Shown: piece after piece, positions 9,486 to 22,650 of the stretch
Layout of the letters: each line of letters starts with the position of its first letter
Position numbering within the stretch: position 1 is the first letter of the stretch
Assembly (NCBI RefSeq): GCF_040802235.1
Contig: NC_133167.1
Location: forward strand, 100,116,001-100,180,000
Length of the DNA: 64,000 nt
Direction: 5' to 3'
DNA from: Manis javanica
Lineage: Eukaryota; Chordata; Mammalia; Pholidota; Manidae
Program-made: the position numbers and the translations under genes
The notes under the pieces: model-generated
Told to the model about the DNA's origin: nothing
The model's input: only the letters and a program-made list of their open reading frames with translations
The model's database searches: none

Positions 9486-10204
9486 CCAGCTCTGGTTCTC
9501 TCTGATAAGCAAGAATGGTAAATGAGATTTACCTTGAGTGTCAAGTCTCATTTGTAGCTGCCTGGAGTACTCTGCTGAATAAGATTCTGAGGCTACAACC
9601 AAACTCAGAAGGAAAGATAGTTGTGATCTATTAGTGATATCTGCCCTGTGTGTATGTGGGTGTGTGTATTTGTAGCATCCTTTAGGACTCATTTCATCAC
9701 CGGTGCCATTCTGAAGAAAGAAAATAGCTGATGACTGAAAGACCTGAGGGATAGAGGTATCATTTGGAGAAGTAAAGGGATTGCAGAGCTGGCCCAGATA
9801 AGTGCTTTTCTTGTCTTCGTATCATGTGACTGGTGTGATAAGTGTCTTTGGCTTTGAAAGGCCAAAGAAGACCAGGCTAGCACCCTGAAACAAGTGCTCA
9901 GGTAAGCCTTGCCTCGGCCTCAAGCTAAAGGACAAAAGTAAACTTGGACGTTCCCAACTTGGTCTGACTCTACTCACTCTTAGAACTAGATGTGGCTGTT
10001 TTGTGGCTGTTACTGGTGCCATTGGCAGCTGTTGGGTTCCAGGAACTCAGAAGCACCTCAGGCTTATAGTGCAACTCTACCCTTCCTTCCCTCTTTCTAA
10101 CCAAGAGAACCATGTCTATGGAACAAGTAACAGAATGAGAATTTATATATAATTATTCATATTTAAGCCAGCACCTAATAACTGTCAAACCTCTCTAATA
10201 AAAG
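9486..10204. other. Intergenic stretch, no gene recognised
   Basis: No repeat family or coding exon could be recognised. Short open frames on the minus strand (9435-10022) show no domain. Confidence 0.4.
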
Positions 10205-10565
10205 TGTGGATTAGAATACCAAGCATGAAGCCAAAGCAATCTTGAGAAAGGAAAACAAAGCTGGAGGTATCATGCTCCCTGATTTCAAAACTATATTTCA
10301 GAGCTATAGTAACCAAAACAGTATGGTATTGTTATAAACACACATACCAGTCAATGGAACAGAATAGAAAGTCCAGAAATAAGCCCATGTAGATATGTGC
10401 AATTAATTTATGACAAAAGAGCCAAGAATATACACTGGGGAGAGGAGAGTCTCTTCAACCAGTGGTGTAGGGAAAACTGGACAGTTAACATGCAAAGGAA
10501 TGAAATTGGACCACTATCTTACACCATACACAGAAATTAACTCAAAATGAATTAGAATATCCAGG
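10205..10565 (+). mobile_element. L1 ORF2 3' fragment
   Basis: In plus orientation the stretch reads as the C-terminal part of L1 ORF2: the translation contains ENKAGGIMLPDFKT followed by FQSYSNQN, both standard L1 ORF2 phrases. The frame is broken soon after. It is a short, internally isolated fragment. Confidence 0.85.
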
Positions 10566-13500
10566 ATGGGCCTGGAGGCTGAAATTGTGCTTCTTATTCC
10601 TGTGATCAGAAAGATGAAGGAGAAGGTGGAAATGAGGACAAACACAGAGCAGGTTCAGTCCCCCAGTTCAGACATAGAAATGTTGGAAAGACAAAGTTTA
10701 GATAGAGAAATAGTTCTGCTCCCAGGGAGCCAGTCAGGTCTTGCCTTGGCTTAATTTAAGACAGGAAGGCAAGGGAAAGCCAGGTATAAGTATAAAAAAC
10801 AGAGGAGATTGAATTTTTGTCTCACAAACTTAGTAGCCAAGAGCTTTCCAGGGTCAGTTTCTTTCTTTCTTTTCTTTTTAATGGAAGCTCTCTCTTTGGT
10901 CCAGGTTTCTCAGGCAGACGTCTGTGAATATACCTTCTCACCTCCAGTAACAAAAACTCAGTTAGTTCTCAGCTCTCCATTCCTTTCTGTACCCCAGACA
11001 TTAGGGGAGCCTCCAATCTTAAACAGCACTCTAATGTTACTGATGAAATGCACACCATTGCTTAAAAAGCCAGCTCAGTTTGGGTGCTCAAGCAGAATAT
11101 GAGAATCCTACCAGCTGAAAAAGGACTCAGAATTCAGTTGCATAGAAAATAAGGGCTCTGCCATTATCAAAGAACATCCAGTTCTGTTTGGTTGAAAGTT
11201 GTTCTCTAGGCTTGGCACTAATAACTGATAAATAATTACATTAATTATTCTTGAAGAAAGGTGACTTTGTTTTTAGTGATATCTAAGCAGGACCATATTC
11301 CTATTAGCATTCAACCATCGTTTGATTTTTTAGGAAAATCATTGAAAGTCATATAAGGAAATTTTTAAAATTTAAAATACAAAGTGCATGTATAAAATAG
11401 ATTTCATATTCCACATGGAAATATGAACATAATTACTTTGACATTGATTTATAGTCCATTTTGATGTTAACTATTGTTATATACTCAAATCTAAAATTTA
11501 ATTATGTAAATATTCTATTGTGTTTTTGTAAGACCCAAATAGAAATTTTGTCTCCTTTTAGCTATCAATTTGGCTTTTATTCATTTATATTTAGTTTGTT
11601 CAGTATATTATCTTGTTAAATTAGTGTTAGTTTTAGGGAATTGTGTCATTACTTGTTTCATCATAGCTAGATAAAAATTCATCTTAATCTGGTTGGGGAT
11701 CTTTGAAATTTCCCTGTTTGGAGAGGAAAACAAGATATATATTCTATTTCTTTCTGAAATCTGTTTTATCAATATTAGTAGGATACTCTAATAGTCACAA
11801 TGTTAACAAAAATTTTTTTAAAAAGCCTCTTCTCTCCCTTAAATTCAGTTTTAATGAGGCTTTTTTTTTATCCTAAAAATGTATTTGGAATTGTCAGCAT
11901 GTCTATTTTGAGCATTATGTAAAATCCATGTGCCATTTCATCCCATCACATTTTTACATGTGCTGGTTAGACTTGAAGTTGGGATACATAAAATACATAG
12001 AAATAAACTGATTATTAAAATTTATAAAACTACTTTCAACCTATGTCAAATATAGAAAATGGGACCCCTTAGAATTTACTCATTGAAGACTTATTAAAGA
12101 CTTCTTTAGGTAGAACCTAATAAATCAGAAACCTAAAGCATTGAACTGGTATTAGATTTTAAATGCTGTATTTACATATCCCAATCTTGTTTTTTTAATG
12201 AGCACTGATCTATCATTAAAAAGAGTCAACTGAACCAATTAACAAACTTCCACAGTTGTTTCTCCATGAAACGAATAATCGTTACGCTATTTTGGCCCCT
12301 TGTGCCACCCTTCCCCCTACCTTCCATGCATAAATATCTTTGTGTGCTGAGGATCTTCAGTAAATATTTCTGAAGAAATGACTTTCCAGTAATACTCTGC
12401 CATACTTAATGCAGTAAAGAATAAATTCTCTGCTGGTTTGCTGAAAATGGAAATTTTAGGACAAGTTAAGGTGAATTATTTTTGCTCAAGCTTATAAATA
12501 AAACTCCAGTTAGATTTAGTAGTAACTGGCGGTAGTTAAGGAGCATTAATTAAGGTAATTGATTTTTACCAAATGAATGAAGGTCCTGAATTGGACTTAA
12601 ATAAGCCAGACACTTGGCTGTGGAGCGTCAGTCGTAGCTACCTATTAACATTTGAAATTCCATAACTTGATTTTTTTTCATTCCATATTTAGAGGAGAGA
12701 TTTATCATGAAAAATTCACAGAAGAGGGTAACATGTGAATACAAATTCATAACAGGGAATGAATGATTGGTCTCAGAGAAGGAAACAAAATCACATCCTG
12801 ATGGTCAAGAGATGTCTCCCAAAGGAGAGGAGAAGGAAAATCCAAAGGATGATGGAAATCTCCAATACAGATTTTCCTTTGCAATTCTAATTTTCCTAAC
12901 TAACACTAGAAGACACAGTTTATATCTAAACAGACCAAGAATTATATAGGTCAGACAAAAATAACCAGCTCTTGGCCATGGAGAATTATTCTTCTGTCTG
13001 TCTATAATGATAAGATTCTAATCAGTCTGTCTACACTGATAAGATTTACCTTTTGGAAAAACTTGCCTTTTATTCAGTGTCAGGTAAAACTTTACTAAGT
13101 ATTAATTTGTCAGACGCCCTTCATTGAACATTGTACCAGACAACAGTAATCTGTATTCAAGTCATCAGGTGATCTTTTCTGACACCCTCATAGGAAAGTG
13201 ACGAGGCCATGCCACTTACCAGGAGACATACCACTACCCCGTACTACTTTCCTTAGCTCTGAGGCCCCTTGAAGCTTGTATTTTGCTTCATGCTCTGGCC
13301 AGTAATATTTCTGTGAGATTTTACTCATTATATTAGCTGTCTCTGTACATTCTTCCTTTCCAGAAGAGAAGCTTGAGAGAGTCATCTTAGCCACACACAG
13401 GCCTTCCGTCATGTGCCCTGCAAGTGGTTACACCCCAATGGGGCATGGTGATAGCCACCTTTTCAGGAAACATGACATTCCTTGTCTGAGCATTTACTGA

Positions 13501-13989
13501 TTCTGTCTTATGATCCTACCTAACGCATCTCTTTACTAATAGATGCACACTACATACTTGCTGGATGAATGGAGAATGTTTTTCAAAGTCCTATACCAAT
13601 TAGAACAAAGTTTTGATTTACTTTTATATCTAAATGTGTATATATACTAAGAACCCTTGCTTTTCCATAAATTAAAAAAAATTCAGCCCATTACATTATT
13701 ATATAATACTTTACTCTTTTACAAATGGGTATTGAAAACAGTTTTATTTTTCACCATTAAAATAATGATGTAATGAACAATTGCTGGGGAAATATAATGA
13801 AAAACAAAATCTCCCAATCCAGGAAACCTCTCCACAAAGGTAGTAGAGAAACAAGTTTTATCGCTGAATAAGCATTAAACCAAAATGCACTGCGCATCAC
13901 AGACAACCTGCTAAGACACTGCTGAGAGAAAAGGAGAGCTCATCCTTTCTGACAGCACAGCAGATACAACTCATTACGTATGTGTACTC
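10566..13989. other. Intergenic stretch, no gene recognised
   Basis: AT-rich DNA, 3.4 kb, with no recognisable exon, RNA gene or young repeat. Open frames up to 97 codons (10809-11102, plus) carry no recognised domain. Confidence 0.4.
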
Positions 13990-14043
13990 AGGATCAACAG
14001 TCTCAAGTAAGAGACCAGGATCAACAGTCTCAAGTAAGAGACC
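13990..14043 (+). repeat. Perfect 27-bp tandem duplication
   Basis: A 27-bp unit starting AGGATCAACAGTCTC and ending AAGAGACC occurs twice head to tail (13990-14016 and 14017-14043) with no mismatch. Perfect identity implies a recent duplication. Confidence 0.97.
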
Positions 14044-14424
14044 TTGACAGTGCCATTTGTCAGACATCGTTCATCCTACATTCACCTGGTAATCAGGGTC
14101 ACTGTGATCATTAATTGGTTTTATACAAAGGAAAAAGGAAATAAACATGTATTTTTATGACAGGAGGTAGTCTGCAACTTGGGGGCACCCACCAACGTTG
14201 GGCTCCTACGCTCCATAGAGACTGGAAAATAGGGACACTACCTCCCTTGATGTTTGCATTTCAAAGTTACGGCTTCCAGGTCCTTGACATTCCTGGGTCA
14301 TAAATCTTTGAAAGCCTTATTTTGTTTCTAAAAAGATTTGTGTACATATCAAAGAGACAGAGAAAGAACTTAAAATTGCAAGTTAAATGTTTTAAGAAAA
14401 GGGAGAGGGAGGAACTGTCTTCCC

Positions 14425-17010
14425 TTTTTTTAAAAAATTGGAAAATCACTGATATACAATCTTAATTTAGGTATACCACATTAGTTTCAGGTATACCACA
14501 CAGTGGTTCAACAGTTACCCATATTAAATCCTCACCCTCAATAGTACAGTTACTATTTTATCGACATATAAGGCTGTTACAGATTATATTCTCCATGTTG
14601 TACTACTATCCCCATGACCAATTTATATTATGATTGAGAATTTTTGTGACCCTTTATCCCCTCAACATCACCACCCACCCACCCCGGCCCCTCCCCCATG
14701 GTATCAACCAGTCACTTCTTAGTGTCTGTGAGTCTACTGCTGTTTTGCTCATTCTGTTTTGCATTGTATTTATATTCCACAAACAAATTAAACCATATGG
14801 TATTTGTCTTTCTCTGTCTGGCTTACTTCACTGAGCATAATACCCTCTAGATCCATCTGTGTTGTTGCAAATGGCAGGATTTCTTTTCTTTTTATGGCTG
14901 AATAATATTCCACTGTGTATGTACCACATCTTCTTTACCCATTCATCTATTGATGGACACTTAGGTTGCTTCCATATCTTAGCTATTGCAAACAGTGTGT
15001 CGATAAACATAGGGATGCATACATCTTTTGTTCAAAACAGGGATTTTGTTTTCTTTGGGTAAATTCCTAGATGAAGAATTACTGGATTAAATGGTATTTG
15101 AATTTTTAGTTTTTTGAGGAACCTCCATATTGCTTTCCACAGCAGTTGTACCTGTTTACATTCCCACCAATAGTGTAGGAGGGTTCCCATTTCTCCATAT
15201 CCTCACCAACACTTGTTGTTTCTTGTCTTTTGGATAGTGGCCATCTGACTGGTGTGAGATGATATCTTATTGTAGTTTTGATTTGCACTTCCCTAATGAT
15301 TAGTGATGTGGAGCATCTTTTCTTGTGCCTGTTAGCTATCTGTATTTCTTCTTTGAAGAAATGTCTGTTCAGGTCCTCTGCCCATTTATTTAATCAGGTT
15401 ATTTGTTTTTTGGTGTTGAGGTGTGAGCTCTTTATATATTTTGAATGTTAACCCCTTATCAGATAAATAATTTCTGAATATATTCTCCCATACTGTAGGA
15501 TGCCTTTTTGTTCTGCTGATGGTGTCCTTTGCTGTACAGAAGCTTTTTAGTTTGATGTAGTCCCACTTGTTCATTTTTTATTGTTTCCCTTGCCCTTGGA
15601 GATGTGTCTAGGAAAAAATTGCTCATGCTTATTTTGAAATCTTTTCCTCTTAAGAGTTTTATGGTTTCATGTTTTACATTCAGGTATTTGATCCATTTCA
15701 AGTTTACTTTTGTGGAAGTTAGACAGTAATCTGGTTTCATTTTCTTGCATGTAGCTGTCCAGTTTTCCCTCTACCAGTCATTGAAGAGACTCTCTTCTCC
15801 TCACTTTATATTCATGGTTCCTTTTTCATTTATTAATTGGCCATATATGTGTGGGTTTATATCTGGGATCACTATTCTGTTCCTTTGATCTATGGATCTG
15901 TTCTTGTGCCAGTACCAAATTGTTTTGATTACTGTGACTTTGTAGTAGAGCTTGAAGTGAGGAAATATAATCTACCCAGCTTTGTTGTTCTTTCTCAAGA
16001 CTGCTTTGGCTATTCAGGGTTTTTTGTGGTGCCATATGAATTTTAGAACTATTTGTTCTAGTTCATTGAAAAATGCTGTTGGTATTTTGATAGGGATTGC
16101 ATTGAATCTATAGATTGCTTCAGGTAGGATGATGCCCATTTTGATAATATTAATTCTTCCTATCCATGAGCACAGTATAGATTTTCACTTATTTGTGTCT
16201 TCTTTAATTTCTCCCATGAGTGTCTTACAGTCTTCAGAATATAGGTCTGTCACTTCCTCAGTTAGGTTTATTCCTAGGTATTTTATTCTTTTTGATTCAA
16301 TTGTAAATGGAATTGTTTTCCTGATTACTATTTCTGCTAGTTTGTTGTTAGGATACAGGAACACAACAGATTTCTGTGTATTAATTTTGTGTCCTGCAAC
16401 TTTGCTAAGTCCAGTTATTCTCACAGTTTTTTGGTGGAGTTTTTAGTGCTTTCTATAACATCACATCATCTGCAAATAGTGACAGTTTAACTTCTTCCTT
16501 ACTAATTGGATGCCTTTTTTCTCTTTGTGTTGTCTTCTTGCCATGGCTAGGCCCCCCAGTACTATGCTGAATAAAAGTGGTGAGAGTGGTCATCCTTGCC
16601 TTGTTCCCAGCCTTAGAAAAGCTTTTAGCTTTTTGCTGCTAAGTATGATGTTGGCTGTGGGTTTGTCATATATGGCCTTTATTATATTGAGGGTACTTAC
16701 CCTGTATGTCTATTTTGTTGAGAGTTTTTATCATGAATATATGTTGCATTTTATCAAATGCTTTCTCAGCACCTACTGAAATGATCATATGGTTTTTACC
16801 CTTCTTTTTGTTAATGTGGTGTGTGATATTGATCTATTTATGAGTATTATATCAACCTTGCATCCCTGGAATAAATCCCACTTGGACATGGTGGATGATC
16901 CTTTTGAACTATTTTTTAATTGAGTTTGCTGATATTTTGTTGACGTTTTTGCATCTGTGTTCATCATGTCTTCCCTTATTTTCAACAGGAGGAATTAAGC
17001 CACTTATTTT
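14425..17010 (-). mobile_element. 5'-truncated LINE-1, minus strand (ORF2 RT to 3' end)
   Basis: This 2.6-kb block is an L1 copy whose 3' end, with an A-rich tail, is at about 14425 and whose 5' break is near 17010. Going 5' to 3' on the minus strand it contains the middle of the ORF2 reverse transcriptase, including FADD at 16465-16476 preceded by KLSL, then a frame with INTQKSVVFLY and KRIKYLGINL (16185-16424), then the ORF2 C-terminal region and the 3' UTR. ORF2 is broken by several stops and frame changes, so it is inactive. Divergence is modest compared with the other L1 pieces, suggesting it is the youngest L1 in the window. ORF1 and the endonuclease are absent, as expected for incomplete reverse transcription. 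Confidence 0.92.
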
Positions 17011-17104
17011 CAATGTTTCTTGGTCCTTGCAAAATAATTTTATGTGTCTCATTCTGCATGTGTATCAGATGTTGATACAAAATATATGTAGAAGTGAAAT
17101 AGCT

Positions 17105-17660
17105 CTTTTGTAGAAACTAATTTTTTGGTGGGGGGTATCTTTCATAAATATTGTAAAAATGTTTCTCAGAGTGGTTTTCCAAACTTGTAGTCCCACTGGT
17201 TTGTTGTTTCATACATTTGAAAAATTTGAGAGAGTAATTTTAGCTATCACAGGTCTGTCTGTCAGTCATGTACATCTCCAAATGGTTGCACCTAGATGGA
17301 GCACGCTGTGAGCTTTCATGTTTCTCAGATCTTCACAGTACTTGGTGATGTCAAACTTCATCATTTTTATAAACTAAATGGATGCAAATGGCACTGCCTT
17401 TTAACTTAAATTTTTATTTCCTTGATTATTAGTGAAGTTAACTATCTCTTCATATGTTCATTTGTCATTTGTGTTTTCTTCCCTGTGATCTTCCTAGTTA
17501 TTTCCTTTGAGAATTTTTCAATTGGGTTCACCTTTTTAGTATTTTCTTTTTAAAAAAATCCTTATAAATTCTGAATATTATTCCCCTATTAGATGCTTTG
17601 AAAATATTTTGCAGTTCTATGGTTTGTCTTTTTAAGTAAACTATGGATAATTGTCAATAT
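17105..17660 (-). mobile_element. Older L1 fragment
   Basis: Minus-orientation L1 ORF2 3' sequence, more diverged than its left neighbour: plus-strand phrases TTCATATGTTCATTTGTCATTTG, CTTATAAATTCTGAATATTA, CCCCTATTAGATG and GTTTGTCTTTTTAAGTA follow the standard L1 order. Its position beside the younger copy suggests nested or adjacent insertions. Confidence 0.75.
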
Positions 17661-18261
17661 AATTATGAATGTTTAATATAACTGTCATAGTAATTTGAGG
17701 AGAAAAAATATGATTTTGGGGTTAAATCATAGGACTTCTCCAAGCTCATTCATGTGGTTGTTAGCAGGCCTTCAGAATCTCCAGGGTTTGCTTTATGACC
17801 AGGTAGTGGGATTCCCACAAAGTAGGCAGGCCAAAGGACAAGAGAAAATGTCTACGATGGAAGCCACAGTCTTCCTAGATCTAGTATCAGAAGTCTAACT
17901 CTAATACTTCTCCCATATGCCCTTCATTAGAAGTTAGTCAATAAGTTCAACCCATCCTCAGTTATATCAATATGTTTGTATGTATATGTGCATGAAATCT
18001 AGTTAAGAAACCCATCATGCCATTTTAAAGATGGTAATAAACAGTTACAGAACAATCACAGTTGTATACAAATGAGGGAATGCCTCCACCATAATTTAAT
18101 AAAGTTATTAAATGAAAGTATGCATCCAAGAATTTGTGAGAAAGAAATTTTCTCACAAAATTAGCTCAGCCATATCTTAATATAGCCTAATATCAACTTT
18201 GCATAGTAATATTTCCTGCAAGGATATGAAAGTATAATAACAGCTTGTTAGCATTATAGTC
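17661..18261. other. Intergenic stretch with an 11-bp inverted repeat
   Basis: No gene seen. TTTGTGAGAAA (18133-18143) and its exact reverse complement (18149-18159) are separated by 5 bases, forming a possible hairpin. The origin is unknown. Confidence 0.6.
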
Positions 18262-18440
18262 AGTGCTTTTCAAAGTGTCCCCCAACAACCATGTGCATGA
18301 GAATTAACATGCTTTTTTTAAATGTAGATTCGTGAATCCTACCCATGCTACCAAATCAAAATTTCTGAAAATAGGACCCATCATTGCATTACATTAGCTC
18401 CTTAGTTGATTTTTATGTGCATTAAACTTTAAGAACTACC
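18262..18440 (+). mobile_element. MER5-like hAT DNA transposon remnant
   Basis: Begins CAGTGCTTTTCAAAGTGTCCC and ends with the matching terminal phrase TTTAAGAACTAC, with GTGCATGAGAATTAAC near the start, following the order of MER5-type elements. The terminal inverted repeats are recognisable though worn. Confidence 0.7.
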
Positions 18441-19469
18441 AGGTTATATGTCATTGTGGAAAAAGTAAAATCAGGTTACACTTAAGTGTGTAAAAATGGT
18501 CCACAGTTATCTTGGTGCTTGAGTATTCATGCCCTAATAGAATCTCCTCATTCTCAATTTCTGTTAAAATGCCCCTTAAAATAGCTGTGTAGGGAAATAT
18601 CTGCACTGACAGGAAAACTTAAGAGTGAGAAATAACTGACTACAAGGGCAACCCAGCAAGATTGGATTAAGACCCTTAACTACGGCCTTTGTTCAGCCTA
18701 TTGTGCAAAACCAGCAAGACATCTGGATGGAGTGCTAGTAGGTCTGAGTGCAAGGGAGTCTGAGGCCACTAACAGCCCCCAGGGAGGTACAAGTGTTCTG
18801 TACTCAGCCAAGGCATTGTTAAATCACAGTCATCCTAGATCATCCATGTGGTCTTTCTCCAGAAACTACACAAAAACAAGGCCATGATAAAAAGAGAGAA
18901 TCTCTATAATAATTTTATATTTTGCTTCCCATTATTACTTATATCCTGCCGCTTTACTCTACTATTGTCTTTTAATATCTGTTTAAGCCTTTGTATCCTT
19001 GTGAATTGAGAGGGAGAAAAAGAGAGAGAGAGAGAGAGGGAGAAAAATGTCTCTGAGAGAACAGAGAACTGTTTGAATTGTTCTGTTTCCTTGGTTAATT
19101 CCTGCAAAACTCAGGGTTGAGGATTGCATCAGTTTCCTTATTTCATTGTTAATTGAAATTTCATCCATTTTTTTTCTTTATGGTTTGGAGAAAAAGAGTT
19201 TGTTTGTTTTTTAAAGGAAAGCTCTTGTTTCTAGACTATCTTTAACTAGAAGACATTTGAAATAGTTAGATATATTAGCAAGTGTCCTTACACTAAAAAA
19301 CAGTTGAGAACCACACTACCCCAGAAAATCAAGCTCACCCTCACTGGCTTCTCTTCCAGTTCATCACAGGAAACTTGTGCAGAACAGAATATCCCATGAG
19401 AGCACGTGAAATGCAAGGGAAAGAGCAGTATTGTCTGCTCCATATTTCATCTCTTCCTGAAGGCTTATT
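18441..19469. other. Intergenic stretch with a (GA)n tract
   Basis: No gene recognised. A purine tract of GA repeats with interruptions lies at about 19007-19047. Confidence 0.5.
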
Positions 19470-19615
19470 TTCAAGTCGTCTCCACTGCCACTTTCCGACT
19501 AGTTTAAATTTTTTCATGTATAATATAGGAATCATGATACCTACCACAATTCTTGCTTCAAGGATCAAAGCATGTATTATGAGTAAAAGTCACTTTTGCA
19601 CTATAAAGCATTTAC
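19470..19615 (+). repeat. MIR SINE fragment
   Basis: The central MIR pattern is visible: a worn 'cctcatctgtaaaat' block followed by ATAGGAATCATGATACCTACC, then CTTCAAGGATCAAAGCATG and AAAGCATTTACATAG, matching the MIR core and 3' part. Confidence 0.6.
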
Positions 19616-22264
19616 ATAGTTATCCCTCATAAAGGCCATGGAAAATTCCATCTCTAACCCAGGAACTTGGGAAGAGACAGACTGCCCGCTATCTACTTTA
19701 TTAGTGTTTTTCTCATTAACTTCAAATTTTTTAGGTAATTCATCCTATTGTGTAGCCATTTTGTTTTAGTATCCTTGTCTGTAAAATAGCTCTTGGTACA
19801 CGTTTCTAGAGCTTTGATTTGTTTTTACCTCACAAACTGTTTCCTACAATTTGAATTAAAAAAAAAATCTTCATTATTTTCTTAGCTTAGCCTTTTGTTC
19901 ATTCAGTTCTTTCCCCCCCGCTACTGCTTAGATAACAATAACTGGACAGATTTCTGTATAACAGAAATGTTACCTACTGTGCATTAGAGTTGTGTGTTTA
20001 CTGGATTGTACTCAGCGGATTGTACTAAGGTTTCAGTTTTATTTCCTCTCTACAAAAAGGGCACAATGTTGTTTTTTTATGACCAAGGCAAAGCAGTACC
20101 GATTTAAAATAGTACTGAAACTAGGCACAAACATTCAGAAAGCTTCCTATCAAAGGAAATGTGTCAAGTGTGCATGAAAGTAGGAAATGTAACACTTATG
20201 AATACAGGGGTCATCCAGCTCTTTAGCTTGATATATCTAGTCTTCAGAAGCGGGGCTCATATTATTTTCTCACTCTGTGTCATTCTGTTTTCCCAGAGGA
20301 AGCTTCTACTGAACTCAGATTGGTAGGCTTTTCACAGGGTCGGTATGTATTCCCTTGGTACCCTCTGCTCCCAGGGAGTAGCCTACATACCTGCCCTCCT
20401 TACCTGTGTCATGCACACTCTCAAGACCAAGGAGCACGAAGACTTCACTGTGCACTAGATTCCATGAGCTCACCTCTTTCACTGAATTAGTCAATGTATT
20501 CCACATTGATTCAGTACTGTCTTAGGATGTCTTACATAGTCCCCCCTCCTAGATTCAAATATCTGAGACAGAGACCGATTGGCATCTAATAACTAATTGT
20601 TGAATATTGAAAATGAATTGTTGAAAATGAACCGTTGATCTAGATATTAGAAATTGATATCTTTTACTTCTGTTTAAGTTAAAATATAGCAGGGGGAGTG
20701 CTGAAAATTTAAGCAGCCAGTTTCTAAAAGAGCCTACCTGGAAATTATGTAATGGGTTATCTGCCTTACTTTTGCTTTCCAAACATCTGTATCGGCTTTT
20801 CTGTGGAAATGAGTTCAGCAATACAAGGGAGGAATCACACTTACAACCAATAAATGTTAAAATGTGAAGGGACCTTCAGATTTGTTACTGAACTTTGCAA
20901 ATTAAAAAAAAAGAAAGAAAACAAAAGCCTAGGGAGATGAAGGAGTTTCCTTCTAGTTACATAGCTGTGACTGGTTAAATTGGGCTTTTGATTCTGAATC
21001 TAGTTACCATTTGTAGAATACTTTCTAGACCAGCTTGGTTTTATATAATTTATTTTAATTCTCTTTAGCCAAAGTGCGTATTTACTCCTCATTAAGCACA
21101 TTTTTACAGCAGACATTAAAAAGAAAAAGAAAGACACCATTGAAAACATGAGGCGTTGGAACAAAAGTTGGTCTAATGCCTTCTGGGGCAAATCGTCTCT
21201 GGATCAAAGCTGGAGTCTTTTCTGCTTCTGGGCTCCCCGCCACCGCTCCAACTCACCACCAACAGAATCAGACCTGCTCCTGACCGGTCCCTCTAATTTG
21301 GGACTTACATTTTCGCTAGCTAATTTTTCCCAAAGACCCACTCTGAGCAGTTAAGATCTAAATATTAGTGTCTTAGTTATAGTGTCTGACTTAGGGAAAA
21401 AGTTTAACAATATTAATGTCAGTAGCTAATTATCTCGACTAGTACAGAGTTACCACTGATCAGTCAAATACACCAAATAAAAAAGAATATTTACTATATA
21501 AACTCCAAATATTTTTGGCTTGACATTTGCTTCTCTTTACCTCTAGGAGAAAAACACAAAAATAGGAAATGTGGGTAAAAATTCCATAAAGGAGATGATA
21601 CCTGCTTTACCCTGTAAACTTAAGATATAGAAGTAGAAACCTTTAGTTTCCTTCCAACTCTGAAAGTTAAAATTTTATTTTTCTAAAGGAAATGTTCATT
21701 TCACCAGAAGATTTTTTTCTGGGAGAAATAATGCTGAACTGGTTCTTGGGGGGTGAACAAAGCTCCTGGTTGGTAGTTTTTGCCAATTACTATAATATAA
21801 ACATTCACTCCATGACCAATTTCAAGCTCCCATGTGAGGTCACTGGGTATAGAATTGGGAAGAGATGGGTAGAATCCACTCTCCTGAATCAGTACACACC
21901 AGTTCTAGCACACCACTAGTTGAACCTCACCAATAATTTTAGTGTTTCTATTTTTTTAGCATATCTAAGCTTTCAATGACACTTTTAGATGTCCTTAATT
22001 TTATGTGTGTTCGCTAGGAATATGCACTTAGGTTCTTTTATTAGGCATTAGGCATGTGTTACTTGACTTCTTAGAGGCTGAACTGACTTTGTACACTCCA
22101 TCAACAGGTATTTACCGAACATCTAATATTACCAGGCAGTATTTAAGGCAATAAGATTCAGTGGTCAACAGAACACACCCAAATCCCTGCCCTAGTAACA
22201 CTTGAGGTTTGTCTCCAAACCGTTCAAATACACTGTATGAAAATAGAGGACATTGCATCAGTAA
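19616..22264. other. Intergenic stretch, no gene recognised
   Basis: Mixed AT-rich DNA. The piece at 22085-22205 (CAACAGGTATTTACCGAACATCT, then CCCAAATCCCTGCCCTAGTAACA) resembles a widespread ancient mammalian repeat. No exon or RNA gene is apparent. Confidence 0.4.
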
Positions 22265-22420
22265 GAAATCTTTTGGTTACAAAGCAGTAACCAAAATAAA
22301 ACTCACCTTTAAACTAAGAGAACTTACTGGTTTATATATATATATATATATATATGCAAAATCCAGGAGTATACCTGAGGTGAGGTTTCATCTAGTGGCT
22401 CAAATTAGTCACCAAGGACC
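22265..22420. repeat. Ancient repeat remnant with (TA)n microsatellite
   Basis: A TA dinucleotide run lies at about 22332-22355. The flanks (AAACTAAGAGAACTTACTGG and CAAAATCCAGGAGTATACCTG) resemble an ancient mammal-wide element that I also suspect at 57570-57660. The family is not named. Confidence 0.5.
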
Positions 22421-22616
22421 CAGTTTGTGACAAGCAAAATAGTTACTGTATTTTCAGATCTCCGGCCTCAAATGCAAGAGAAGAAAGAGGTTTCCATTTA
22501 GGAGCCTCTGCAGAACAGAAAAAATCCTTTATTTTGGCAAAAACCCCAGAACATACCATCTTGGTTTTTGTTAGATTATTAGTCCCTCTCTAAAGTAATC
22601 TCTCTGACCAGGAAAT

Positions 22617-22650
22617 AATATTTGCTGACTGGAGAAAGTCAGCAAATATT
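22617..22650. repeat. Perfect 14-bp inverted repeat (hairpin)
   Basis: AATATTTGCTGACT at 22617-22630 and its exact reverse complement at 22637-22650 flank a 6-base loop. No surrounding transposon was recognised, so it may be a small transposon relic or a chance structure. Confidence 0.95.

Noticed and set aside
15386-17113. Several short proteins predicted within the L1 region on both strands
   Set aside because: They are fragments or antisense readings of a broken L1 ORF2.
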